Source: Siphonodentalium dalli (lineage: Eukaryota > Mollusca > Scaphopoda > Gadilida > Siphonodentaliidae). Taken from it: a DNA stretch of 64,000 nt. Numbering within the stretch: the stretch's first letter is position 1; every line of letters begins with the position of its first letter. Where the stretch lies: contig CP136062.1 in assembly GCA_032622095.1 (NCBI GenBank), positions 223,462,578 to 223,526,577 on the forward strand. Reading direction: 5' to 3'. Of this stretch, positions 53,900 to 64,000 are shown piece by piece. Under the pieces are notes generated by a model. That model was not told where the DNA came from. It worked only from the letters and a program-made list of their open reading frames with translations, and searched no databases. The position numbers and the translations under genes were made by a program.

Positions 53900-54415
53900 A
53901 CATAAAACAAGCAGCGCATTTGTTATAGGATGTCAGCCCGCCTTTGATTTCAGTGTAATGTTGATAAGTCACCATGAAGTAGGACCGCATATCATATTGT
54001 TATAGCATGCCGCTGGCTTTTTAGTTTCTGTGAAATGCTGATACGACCACCAGAGAGCATTTTCACATATTGATCATAGTGTTATATAGCATGCCGGCTG
54101 GCTTTTAGATTCAGTGATACGACCTCCAGAAAGCATGTCACATTTAATATTGTTAAACGGTAGCAAAAGCCTTAGAGTTTCAGTGAAACTGCAGATATAC
54201 AGTCACCAGTGATCTGGTCCAGATTTCATATTTTTATAGCATACTGGCTGGCTTTGAGTTTCTGTGAAATACTGAGAGGACTTTAGAATAGTTTCAGTCA
54301 TGAACCACATAGCGGGACAATGTTATATAATTGGGGGGGGGGGGGGCGGTCTTAAGTTTCTGTGAAATGCTGATATGACTACCAGAAAGCATGTTCTCGT
54401 TTCGTATTGTAATAC
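53900..54415. repeat. Diverged ~80-90-bp tandem repeats with a G14 run
   Basis: GTTATAGCATGCCGCTGGCT + TTTTAGTTTCTGTGAAATGC + TGATACGACCACCAGAGAGC recurs about six times with much divergence. A G14 run (54333-54346) lies in the last unit. Confidence 0.65.
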
Positions 54416-54665
54416 AATGAAGTTATAAGGGCCACAATCCATAATGAAACAAGACTATTCCATTCACACACAGAGATGTGAAACTTGCTGCACGTCACGA
54501 CCCATCAATAATTCTATCACATCTCATCCTTCGATATTGGCAACAGCAAAAGGAAATGCCACAGAAAGTCATAGAAGTGAATATAGAATTTCGTGCAATT
54601 CTAAGGCAATGCCGAAGAAGAAAAATGCCAATTTCAAGGGCTGATCGGCATCTAAAACCATTTAA
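54416..54665. other. Intergenic, nothing convincing
   Basis: Two overlapping short frames occur; neither has a domain and both overlap unrelated sequence. Confidence 0.35.
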
Positions 54666-54756
54666 CCATATGGGAGACTCGCATGTATAATAGAATGCAT
54701 TGGCACAGGGTTTTCGTAAAATTGCAGGAAGCTCCAGTCATGGAAGGATTAAAGAT
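54666..54756. mobile_element. FamT right-end fragment
   Basis: CATATGGGAGACTCGCATGT, AATGCATTGGCACAGGGTTT, GGAAGCTCCAGTCATGGAAG, GATTAAAG. Confidence 0.65.
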
Positions 54757-54852
54757 GGTCTATCTCTTCCTATGAAAATTTTGATATAGTTTTCTGGGTA
54801 TAAGATTATAAATATGAATCAAAGACCCCTGTCCGGAAACCCTTTTATCAAT

Positions 54853-55252
54853 TAACCCTTTACCCAACAAACCGGCCAAAACCGGCCAAATAAAGCTTCA
54901 ACAGCCTAAAATATCTTCGGTCTGTCTCAATAGAACCATACAAATATGGATATCATCGGAACCGGCTCCTTGACCACATTGTGATAGTTACAGTTATGCC
55001 CTGTGCCAATGCATTCTCTTATATATGCGAGTCGACCATAGGTCGCCTCGCATATATAAGAGAATGCATTGGCCTAAAAAAAAAACTTTTATTAACACTT
55101 TTTACCATTTTTTCTTACATTCTTTAACAATTTTATAATTTTTAATGTGTTAAGCCAATGCATTCTCTAATATATGCGAGGCGACCTATGGTCGACTCAC
55201 ATATATAAGAGAATGCATTGGCACAGGGCCCTTCTGTTGGGTAAAGGGTTAA
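54853..55252 (+). mobile_element. FamB copy 6
   Basis: TTAA-flanked, CCCTTTACCCAACAAACCGG ... CTTCTGTTGGGTAAAGGG; both hairpin modules intact. It is preceded by a diverged GTCCGGAAACCC block. Confidence 0.9.
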
Positions 55253-55593
55253 TATTGATTTTATTTAGAATTTTCTGGTATAATGCATACAATCAATTTG
55301 GCACATTTTTCCGCTTGTGGAAACTTTTGGAGCATAGAAAGTGGGAGAACTCTCTCTATCTGAGATCGCCTGAATGTTTCATGACGGTCTGTTATAAAGA
55401 TACTAACGAAAAAATATCCCAATTGATTATCGCATTTTAAAAGGAAATATCAATAAAATCAATATTAATAGATAGAAGAGTTTCCGGACAGAAGTCTTCG
55501 AATCATATTTATTATTTTATATCCCGGAAACTATAACACATATTTAGGAAGAGATTATCCATCTTTGATCGATTCTGAAGATACATTAGTATA

Positions 55594-55928
55594 TTAACCC
55601 TTCACCCAACAAACCGGCCAAAAACACCCAAATAAAGTTTCAACAGCCTAAATTATCTTGGGTCTGTCTCAATAGAACCATACAAATATGGATATCATTG
55701 GAACCGGCTCATTGACCACATTGTGATGGTTACAGTTATGCCCTGTGCCAATGCATTCTCTTATATATGTGAGTCGACCATATAATAATATAATTTTTTC
55801 TTACATTTTTATCATTTTTAATATGTTAAGCCAATGCATTCTCTTATATATGCGAGGCGACCTATGGTCGACTCGCATATATAAGAGAATGCATTGGCAA
55901 AGGGCCGTTCTGTTGGGTAAAGGGTTAA
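55594..55928 (+). mobile_element. FamB copy 7, central deletion
   Basis: TTAA-flanked, CCCTTCACCCAACAAACCGG ... CGTTCTGTTGGGTAAAGGG. The first hairpin lost its right arm (GTGAGTCGACCATATAATAA). Confidence 0.88.
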
Positions 55929-55985
55929 ATGAAAATTTACAGCAAGCAGAACATTTATTGTATTTAATAGTTGGGTTGACACATA

Positions 55986-56172
55986 ATTAACCATTCCATG
56001 ACTGGAGCTTCTTGAAATTTTGCGAAAACCCTGTGCCAATGCATTCTCTTATATATGCGAGTCTCTCATAGGGAGCCTTGCATATATAAGAGAATACATT
56101 GGCCTAGCAATATTTACCTTGTCCTTATAAGCCAGTGCATTCTCTTATATATGCGAGGCTCCTGTGGGACAG
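55986..56172. mobile_element. FamT, left portion
   Basis: TTAACCATTCCATGACTGGA, CTTCTTGAAATTTTGCGAAA, a full hairpin module (ATATATGCGAGTCTCTCATA ... GCATATATAAGAGAATACAT), then half of the second. Confidence 0.7.
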
Positions 56173-57014
56173 GAATATGGGTATTTTTACATGCATTGCA
56201 ACATTGAAGAATGGTGACCAAACACATTGAAATTCCAGTTTCTTATTGTTGACACAATACTTGACATTTGCATTTTTCTTCTTGTCATTCAGCGTCATTA
56301 CTTTAGAATTGCATTAAAATTTATATTGGCTTCTACAGCTTTTTCTACGGAATTGCCTTTTTCCGTAGCTAATTTCGAGGGCTGCTTGACAATTTATCAA
56401 CACGTTTTTCTTGATCCAGCATATTACAAACACTGAATGATTCATGTTCATTCTATATTTATTTCAAGGAGACAATGCAGGTTTTATTTATTCTATTGAA
56501 TATTGGATTCGTGTTAGCCACTCATTTAAAATAAAGGCTGCCAGTACGAGTTAAACCCTCAAATTGTCAGATATTGGATACATGATCCAGACTTTAATTA
56601 CGGTCCCTGTGTCTCAATTTGAGACTAAAGTCATTTCGCCAACGTTGTCACCAATACATTTATTGTTGAATTTGAATTGAGTTTGTTCCGTCCGCACTTG
56701 TCAATGTGCCTGGCCAATCCCTTGATCAAATTGAACGTTGACAAATGAGAGAGACTAGTGCGACACTGATTTAAAAGGCAATCAAATGCTACAGGATAAA
56801 ATACAGACAAAATGCATCTCTCACAATGCTCGAGAAGTCAGATATTTTACAAGGGACAACCAGCTAGGGGCACCTGAGAAGAGGGGGAAGCAGAGGTAGC
56901 ACCAGAGGTGGGTCAAGGGGGCAAGGGGGGTGGGGCTATAGCAGCCCATTGTCTTGGAGGATTAGCCCTCATGTTGGAGATACCTGCAATGGTCAGCCTG
57001 GTAGCTTCTGGAAC
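56173..57014. other. Intergenic, nothing recognised
   Basis: Contains a G-rich stretch (about 56870-56940, GGGGGCAAGGGGGGTGGGG). No domain-bearing frame. Confidence 0.4.
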
Positions 57015-57177
57015 CTATAGCCCCCCCCCCCCCCAAACAATATTTACCTTGACCATGTATGCCAGTGCATCCTCTTATATATGCAAGGCTCCCTATTATG
57101 GGAAACTCGCATATATACGAGAATGCACTGGCATCTTTAATGCTGCACCAGCGCAGCTCCCGTCATGAAAGGGTTGA
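57015..57177. mobile_element. FamT right-end fragment preceded by a C14 run
   Basis: C14 at 57021-57034, then ATATTTACCTTGACCATGTA, one hairpin module, TTTAATGCTGCACCAGCGCA, GCTCCCGTCATGAAAGGGTT. Confidence 0.65.
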
Positions 57178-57381
57178 ACCACTTTTGAGTACGAGCAAAA
57201 TTTTGCCTTTTTTGGTAGGCATTTAATATTTCTGACTAAAAATCATGCCCTCTTCTCGAAGTTGTGCCCTTTGCATTTGATTATTTCTGGGTCTCCGGGG
57301 AGAATTAACTTGTAGTTGCAGCTTACTCACAGCAAAACATTCTCAATGACCTAGGTCTTACACACATAAACAATATATTTA

Positions 57382-57529
57382 CAGTAATGCCCTAAGTAAT
57401 CGACTCCATAACCACAGCAGAATTATGGGTAACTTTTCAGGATTTAGTCGTAAATATGGCTTGTTGCCGACTAAATCCTGAAAAGTAATTACCCATAATT
57501 CTGCTGTGGTTAATTAGGGCATTATACTG
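57382..57529. mobile_element. FamM, shortened palindromic copy
   Basis: TA|CAGTAATGCCCTAAGTAATC ... GCTGTGGTTAATTAGGGCATT ATACTG|TA. TA flanks both sides. The innermost GAAAGCTCTC hairpin tip is deleted. Confidence 0.75.
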
Positions 57530-57581
57530 TAACTTATAGTTGCAGGTTACTCACAGCTAACCATTCTCAAGGATATTGGTG

Positions 57582-57888
57582 TTAACCCTTTACCCAACAA
57601 ACCGGCCAAATAAAGCTTCAACAGCCTAAAATATCTTCGGTCTGTCTCAATAAAACCATACAAATATGGATATCATTGGAACCGGCTCATTGACCACATT
57701 GTGATGGTTATAGTTATGCCCTGTGCCAATGCATTCTCTTATATATGTGAGTCGACCATAGGTCGCATCGCATATATAAGAGAATGCATTGGCCTAAAAA
57801 TATCTTTTTTTAACAGGCGACCTATGGTCGACTCGCATATATAAGAGAATGCATTGGCACAGGGCCCTTCTGTTGGGTAAAGGGTTAA
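57582..57888 (+). mobile_element. FamB copy 8, second hairpin reduced
   Basis: TTAA-flanked, CCCTTTACCCAACAAACCGG ... CTTCTGTTGGGTAAAGGG. ATATCTTTTTTTAACAGGCG joins the first spacer directly to the second hairpin's loop. Confidence 0.88.
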
Positions 57889-58544
57889 TTAAATACTCAG
57901 TTATCCACTGAGTTATCCCTTAGGAAATGTTCAGATAATTTAATTTGTTGAACTTATTATCTATACATTTCCCATCAATGAATAGGATTCCTTCTGCACT
58001 TTATATTGCCTATTACTATTGTTGTCTGCTCATATTTCCTGAACATCCCTCCAGATGGATAATATACCCTTCCAATGTATACTTTTATGACTGAGTGGGG
58101 GAATCCATTTAGTATATAAATGGTTCAAATACACTGTTTCAATATGGGCACAATTTTTTTGTCTTTTTCGGTAGGCATTTAATATCTCTGACGAAACAAT
58201 CATGCCTCTACTGGAAGTTGTGCCCCTTTTATTGTTTCTTGTTCTCTGAGAAGAACTTATAATTTCAGCATCCTGGCTGTTTACAAGTCTGTAATCTAGG
58301 TTTTATACACAGATAAACAAGGCATGTAATCTCTTCTAGCTAGAAGTTAACATGGTCTTCCAAAACTCATAGAACTAGAAACCTTTCTGACAGATAAATA
58401 TTAATAGTCATGCAATACCTCTCACTGTCAGGTCCGATTTTATTCTGTTCTATTAGGACCGCATGCTGTACTTCTGAAGTACTGACTTCATGGATCAGCG
58501 ACATCTCCTTTGGTGCAACAACCAGGAGTGAGAATATGGTCCCC
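57889..58544. other. Intergenic with fragments of the 45-47-kb duplicated block
   Basis: ACATCCCTCCAGATGGATAA and GAATCCATTTAGTATATAAA (58030-58125) are the reverse complement of the AATGGATTCTCCCATTCAG block found at 45.7-47.2 kb. The rest is unassigned. Confidence 0.45.
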
Positions 58545-58995
58545 GGACATTTGCAGAATGAGGTCCCCAGAAGGTGAATTTAGTGATGTTACCCCATACA
58601 GTGGGCTAGCATCACTAAATTCACCCTCTGTGGACCTCATTCTGCTTAGGCCTCATCTCCTCTGGAAATTATCTTTATTATCAAATTAATTTTTTTTTTA
58701 GTTTCTTTAGAAACTTCTTTAGAAAGTTTCTTTTTCTGTTCTAGATTAGTTTCTCTATATCCCCAAATTGGCAGACGACATATTGCATAATCGAGGTGCC
58801 CGATGGGTGCATATCATCATCTTCACGATCTGGGAACATAAATCTGACTCTAGATATCTCATAGAAGATGAGACCATTCAGAATGAGGTCCCAAGAGGAT
58901 GAATTTGTTGAAGCAAGCCCGCTGTGTGGGATAGCATCACTAAATTCACCCTCTGGGAACCTCATTCTCCAACTATCTGGCACCATATTCTCAGG
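58545..58995. mobile_element. FamH, near full-length copy
   Basis: CATTTGCAGAATGAGGTCCC, GCTAGCATCACTAAATTCAC, CTATATCCCCAAATTGGCAG, TTCAGAATGAGGTCCCAAGA, CACCATATTCTCAGGCCTGA. The right terminus is degraded. Confidence 0.7.
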
Positions 58996-59620
58996 CCTGA
59001 GGGCAACACATTCTCATGCAGTCATGACCGATCCAAACCTAAATGGACCTCATTCTGCAATTGTCTATATATTCTCAGGCCTCATTGCCCTTTAGTAAAT
59101 GTACCAGAGGAGATGTCAGTGACCCATGAAGTTAGTAATGGAAAGCGGCGAGCTCTAAAAGTATATAACAGAATGGTTTATTATTAATTTCCTGGAATTT
59201 AGCTAAAGTCAAAATATTGTAGCACAACATGATTTTTGCATAACTTCTCATAGGTTTTAGTTCAGTTCCCTTCTAAATTTTGGCAGGGAAAAGTAACCAT
59301 AGCCATATTTTCAACAACCAGGAGGCCGCTCCTTGAGATGTTATCATTTCTCCAGAATCATATTAGCATTATATGGAAAATTAATGTGATTTGTCAATCG
59401 CTGAATTCACACTTGGAGTTTTGTGGATGTCTTGGTTAAAAATTGCATCCATTTCCTACTGAGTGATATGGCAGTTTCTTATGTAATCCTTCAAAATTAT
59501 GTTGTTTGAACTAAACTAATCAGAATACATCACTGAAAACATTTCAAGAGCACCCACCTTTGTATAGTGATATCACACTCTAAAAATATCTCAGTGTTAA
59601 GGAGAAGTATACCATGCTTT
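58996..59620. other. Intergenic, nothing recognised
   Basis: A small duplicate of the FamH right end (GACCTCATTCTGCAATTGTC, ATATTCTCAGGCCTCATTG) lies at 59045-59085. Otherwise unassigned. Confidence 0.4.
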
Positions 59621-59624
59621 CCAG

Positions 59625-60070
59625 TTATTCCAAGTTACCTCAAATAAAGTGGAACACTCTAGAATATTCATGCTTTATTCAAGTTCGTTATTCAAGTCTA
59701 AAATTTATTCCTGGTAATATACATGAATAAACAGGAATTGTGAGAAAACAATGTAAAATCAGTGAAATCTACGAATTCTTCATCAAGAATAAACAAGATT
59801 GTTGTGACTTTGCAATAAATTAGAGAAGAATAACCTTGAATAATATGGAATATTTCATTTTTTTTTAGTAAAGCATGAGGCTATAATAAGCATGAATATA
59901 TACATGAATTTTGGACTTTGACTATTCTGTTTTAATAGTTAAAATATTGTACAATGTTTGTGTTTATTGTATTCAACTTTAATTCCAGTTTATTTAAGGT
60001 GCCATACCATTCTAGAATATTCTCGATTAACTCATATTCTCGATTAATTTCTGGTCAGGATATCAGGGCA
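59625..60070 (-). repeat. FamS copy 2 (inverted)
   Basis: ATGCTTTATTCAAGTTCGTT, GAATAAACAGGAATTGTGAG, AACAATGTAAAATCAGTGAA, CAATAAATTAGAGAAGAATA, GGTGCCATACCATTCTAGAA: the reverse complement, in reverse order, of 49470-49990. Confidence 0.6.
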
Positions 60071-60334
60071 TGATGATCACACTCTAGTAATATCTCAGTG
60101 TTCAAGAGAAGTATATAAACTGTAATCATAGCTGGTCATTGTAGTTTGTCTGTACAAATATATCAAGCCACGAAATCAATGAGGAGGTCACTAAAATAAC
60201 CAGCCTCGGTTTTGAGTTATGTGAAGGTAGCGACCTCCGATTCCCTTAAGATTTATACATGATAGCCAGAGATCCAGCGAAGATGAATGACCGCGACAAA
60301 GAGCATAAATCATGGCTTCATCTCAGAATAATCA

Positions 60335-63300
60335 CGGCCATTCTACCACACGTCCTATCTCCTAAACCACAAGTGACTTGGCAACGTTCATGATATATAT
60401 GGAGGACTTCAGCCATTCTACCACACGTCCTATCTCCTAAACCACAAGTGACTTGGCAACGTTCATGATATATATAGAGGACCTCAGCCATTCTATCACA
60501 CGTCCTATCTCCTAAACCACAAGTGACTTGGCAACGTTCATGATATATATAGAGGACCTCAGCCATTCTATCACACGTCCTATCTCCTAAACCACAAGTG
60601 ACTTGGCAACGTTCATGATATATATAGAGGACCTCAGCCATTCTATCACACGTCCTATCTCCTAAACCACAAGTGACTTGGCAACGTTCATGATATATAT
60701 AGAGGACCTCAGCCATTCTATCACACGTCCTATCTCCTAAACCACAAGTGACTTGGCAACGTGCATGATATATATAGAGGACCTCAGCCATTCTATCACA
60801 CGTCCTATCTCCTAAACCACAAGTGACTTGGCAACGTTCATGATATATATGGAGGACTTCAGCCATTCTACCACACGTCCTATCTCCTAAACCACAAGTG
60901 ACTTGGCAACGTTCATGATATATATAGAGGACCTCAGCCATTCTATCACACGTCCTATCTCCTAAACCACAAGTGACTTGGCAACGTTCATGATATATAT
61001 GGAGGACCTCAGCCATTCTATCACACGTCCTATCTCCTAAACCACAAGTGACTTGGCAACGTTCATGATATATATGGAGGACCTCAGCCATTCTATCACA
61101 CGTCCTATCTCCTAAACCACAAGTTACTTGGCATCGTTCATGATATATATGGAGGACCTCTACCACACATCCTATCTCCTAAACCACAAGTGACTTGGCA
61201 ACGTGCATGATATATATGGAGGACTTCAGCCATTCTATCACACGTCCCATCTACTAAACCACAAGTGACTTGGCATCGTTCATGATATATATGGAGGACT
61301 TCAGCCATTCTATCACACGTCCCATCTCCTAAACCACAAGTGACTTGGCAACGTGCATGATATATATGGAGGACCTCAGCCATTCTACCACACGTCCCAT
61401 CTACTAAACCACAAGTAACTTGGCAACGTTCATGATATATATAGAGGACCTCAGCCATTCTACCACACGTCCTATCTCCTAAACCACAAGTGACTTGGCA
61501 ACGTTCATGATATATATATAGAGGACCTCAGCCATTCTATAACACGTCCCATCTCCTAAACCACAAGTGACTTGGCAACGTTCATGATATATATGGAGGA
61601 CCTCAGCCATTCTACCACACGTCCTATCTCCTAAACCACAAGTGACTTGGCAACGTTCATGATATATATAGAGGACCTCAGCCATTCTACCACACGTCCC
61701 ATCTCCTAAACCACAAGTGACTTGGCAACGTTCATGATATATATGGAGAACCTCAGCCATTCTACCACACGTCCTATCTCCTAAACCACAAGTGACTTGG
61801 CAACGTTCATGATATATATAGAGGACCTCAGCCATTCTACCACACGTCCTATCTCCTAAACCACAAGTGACTTGGCAACGTTCATGATATATATGGAGGA
61901 CCTCAGCCATTCTACCACACGTCCTATCTCCTAAACCACAAGTGACTTGGCATCGTTCATGATATATATAGAGGACCTCAGCCATTCTACCACACGTCCT
62001 ATCTCCTAAACCACAAGTGACTTGGCATCGTTCATGATATATATGGAGGACCTCAGCCATTCTACCACACGTCCTATCTCCTAAACCACAAGTGACTTGG
62101 CATCGTTCATGATATATATGGAGGACCTCAGCCATTCTACCACACGTCCTATCTCCTAAACCACAAGTGACTTGGCATCGTTCATGATATATATAGAGGA
62201 CCTCAGCCATTCTACCACACGTCCTATCTCCTAAACCACAAGTGACTTGGCATCGTTCATGATATATATGGAGGACCTCAGCCATTCTACCACACGTCCT
62301 ATCTCCTAAACCACAAGTGACTTGGCATCGTTCATGATATATATGGAGGACCTCAGCCATTCTACCACACGTCCTATCTCCTAAACCACAAGTGACTTGG
62401 CAACGTTCATGATATATATGGAGGACCTCAGCCATTCTACCACACGTCCTATCTCCTAAACCACAAGTGACTTGGCATTGTTCATGATATATATAGAGGA
62501 CCTCAGCCATTCTACCACACGTCCTATCTCCTAAACCACAAGTGACTTGGCAACGTTCATGATATATATGGAGGACCTCAGCCATTCTACCACACGTCCT
62601 ATCTCCTAAACCACAAGTGACTTGGCAACGTTCATGATATATATAGAGGACCTCAGCCATTCTACCACACGTCCTATCTCCTAAACCACAAGTGACTTGG
62701 CAACGTGCATGATATATATGGAGGACCTCAGCCATTCTACCACACGTCCTATCTCCTAAACCACAAGTGACTTGGCATCGTTCATGATATATATAGAGGA
62801 CCTCTACCACACGTCCTATCTCCTAAACCACAAGTGACTTGGCATCGTTCATGATATATATGGAGGACCTCTACCACACGTCCTATCTCCTAAACCACAA
62901 GTGACTTGGCATCGTTCATGATATATATGGAGGACCTCAGCCATTCTACCACACATCCTATCTCTTAAACCACAAGTTACTTGGCATCGTTCATGATATA
63001 TATGGAGGACCTCAGCCATTCTACCACACGTCCTATCTCCTAAACCACAAGTGACTTGGCAACGTTCATGATATATATGGAGGACCTCAGCCATTCTATC
63101 ACACGTCCTATCTCCTAAACCACAAGTGACTTGGCAACGTGCATGATATATATGGAGGACCTCAGCCATTCTACCACACGTCCTATCTCCTAAACCACAA
63201 GTGACTTGGCATCGTTCATGATATATATAGAGGACCTCTACCACACGTCCTATCTCCTAAACCACAAGTGACTTGGCATCGTTCATGATATATATGGAGG

Positions 63301-64000
63301 ACCTCTACCACACGTCCTATCTCCTAAACCACAAGTGACTTGGCATCGTTCATGATATATATGGAGGACCTCTACCACACGTCCTATCTCCTAAACCACA
63401 AGTGACTTGGCATCGTTCATGATATATATGGAGGACCTCTACCACACGTCCTATCTCCTAAACCACAAGTGACTTGGCATCGTTCATGATATATATGGAG
63501 GACCTCTACCACACGTCCTATCTCCTAAACCACAAGTGACTTGGCAACGTTCATGATATATATGGAGGACCTCAGCCATTCTACCACACCTCCCATTTCC
63601 TAAACCACAAGTTACTTGGCAACGTTCATGATATATATGGAGGACCTCTACCACACGTCCTATCTCCTAAACCACAAGTGACTTGGCATCGTTCATGATA
63701 TATTTGGAGGACTTCAGCCATTCTACCACACCTCCCATTTCCTAAACCACAAGTGACTTGGCATCGTTCATGATATATTTGGAGGACTTCAGCCATTCTA
63801 CCACACCTCCCATTTCCTAAACCACAAGTGACTTGGCATCGTTCATGATATATTTGGAGGACTTCAGCCATTCTACCACACCTCCCATTTCCTAAACCAC
63901 AAGTGACTTGGCATCGTTCATGATATATTTGGAGGACTTCAGCCATTCTACCACACGTCCTATCTCCTAAACCACAAGTGACTTGGCATCGTTCATGATA
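60335..64000. repeat. 75-bp satellite array (with 67-bp variants), runs off the window
   Basis: Unit GGACCTCAGCCATTCTACCA + CACGTCCTATCTCCTAAACC + ACAAGTGACTTGGCAACGTT + CATGATATATATG, 75 bp, about 49 copies. A 67-bp variant lacks CAGCCATT and is sporadic before 62800, then consecutive at about 63230-63510. The last units use CACCTCCCATTTCC. On the minus strand one frame stays open through 75-bp units (25-residue unit with HERCQVTCGLGDRTCGR) and breaks at each 67-bp unit, giving runs of 282 and 443 codons. Confidence 0.95.

Noticed and set aside
56908-57168. 86-codon frame over a G-rich region
   Set aside because: It spans a G-rich tract, a C14 run and a FamT hairpin; no coherent protein.
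60318-63946. Minus-strand frames of 282, 443, 131 and 106 codons
   Set aside because: They are the 75-bp satellite read in its one open frame, broken wherever a 67-bp unit occurs. No start, promoter or unique sequence, so not listed as genes.

Overview
This is eukaryotic, repeat-dominated DNA from an invertebrate, most likely a mollusc and probably a bivalve. That assignment is an inference. It rests on low GC, introns, a PAN/EGF/C-type-lectin gene, an animal-type Ty1/copia element, a Penelope-like element, CCAAGATGGCC-type repeats and repeats ending in CAGGTGAGCTAAAA. There are no bacterial features. Host genes are sparse: the only convincing one is a secreted-lectin-like gene at 17.2-18.9 kb, with a PAN/apple-like exon followed by an EGF-like plus C-type lectin exon. 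Weak exon candidates lie at 4.6, 15.3, 36.5/37.6 and 45.2 kb.

Layout. 0-2 kb: a transposon with inverted ends filled by a 164/155-bp higher-order tandem repeat. 2-14 kb: direct duplications, short inverted-repeat elements, a 42/45-bp minisatellite (11 kb) and a tRNA-Thr-like sequence (12.2 kb). 14.1-15.1 kb: a retroposon with only an ORF1-like region, a CAA-rich tail and a 13-bp target duplication. 15.8-16.9 kb: two MITEs. 17.2-18.9 kb: the lectin gene, whose intron is a minisatellite built from the splice junction itself. 20-23 kb: MITEs. 23.2-28.0 kb: a Ty1/copia element on the minus strand with 151-bp LTRs, initiator-Met-tRNA primer site, polypurine tract, 5-bp target duplication and a frameshifted gag-pol. 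29-30.3 kb: a 29-bp satellite. 32-39 kb: dense MITEs, including a hAT-type element nested in another element, a tRNA-derived SINE, a duplicated first-exon-like block and a 315-bp palindrome. 39.7-42.4 kb: an element carrying three tandem arrays, with a MITE nested in it. 42.5-49.2 kb: MITEs, segmental duplications, and 21/50-bp and 37-bp satellites. 50.3-51.6 kb: a 5'-truncated Penelope-like element (GIY-YIG domain) followed by a hammerhead ribozyme. 52-60 kb: MITEs and diverged duplications. 60.3-64 kb: a 75-bp satellite that runs off the window.

Family names used here: FamB = piggyBac-type MITE (TTAA target, CCCTTTACCCAACA ends, 8 copies); FamH = hAT-type MITE (8-bp target duplications, ends CAAGCCTTGAAATAGTG, about 18 copies or pieces); FamM = Tc1/mariner-type palindromic MITE (ends CAGTAATGCCC, TA target, 6 pieces); FamT = element with TTAA-CCCTTYCATGA ends; FamR = TTAA-AGGTACTCAAT element (2 copies); FamS = about 500-bp AT-rich element (2 copies). 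FamB and FamT share one internal hairpin module centred on TATATGCGAG/CTCGCATATA. The copia and the nested hAT insertions both landed in that module. No cooperating gene set or operon is present. The window is mainly a record of transposition, nesting and tandem amplification.
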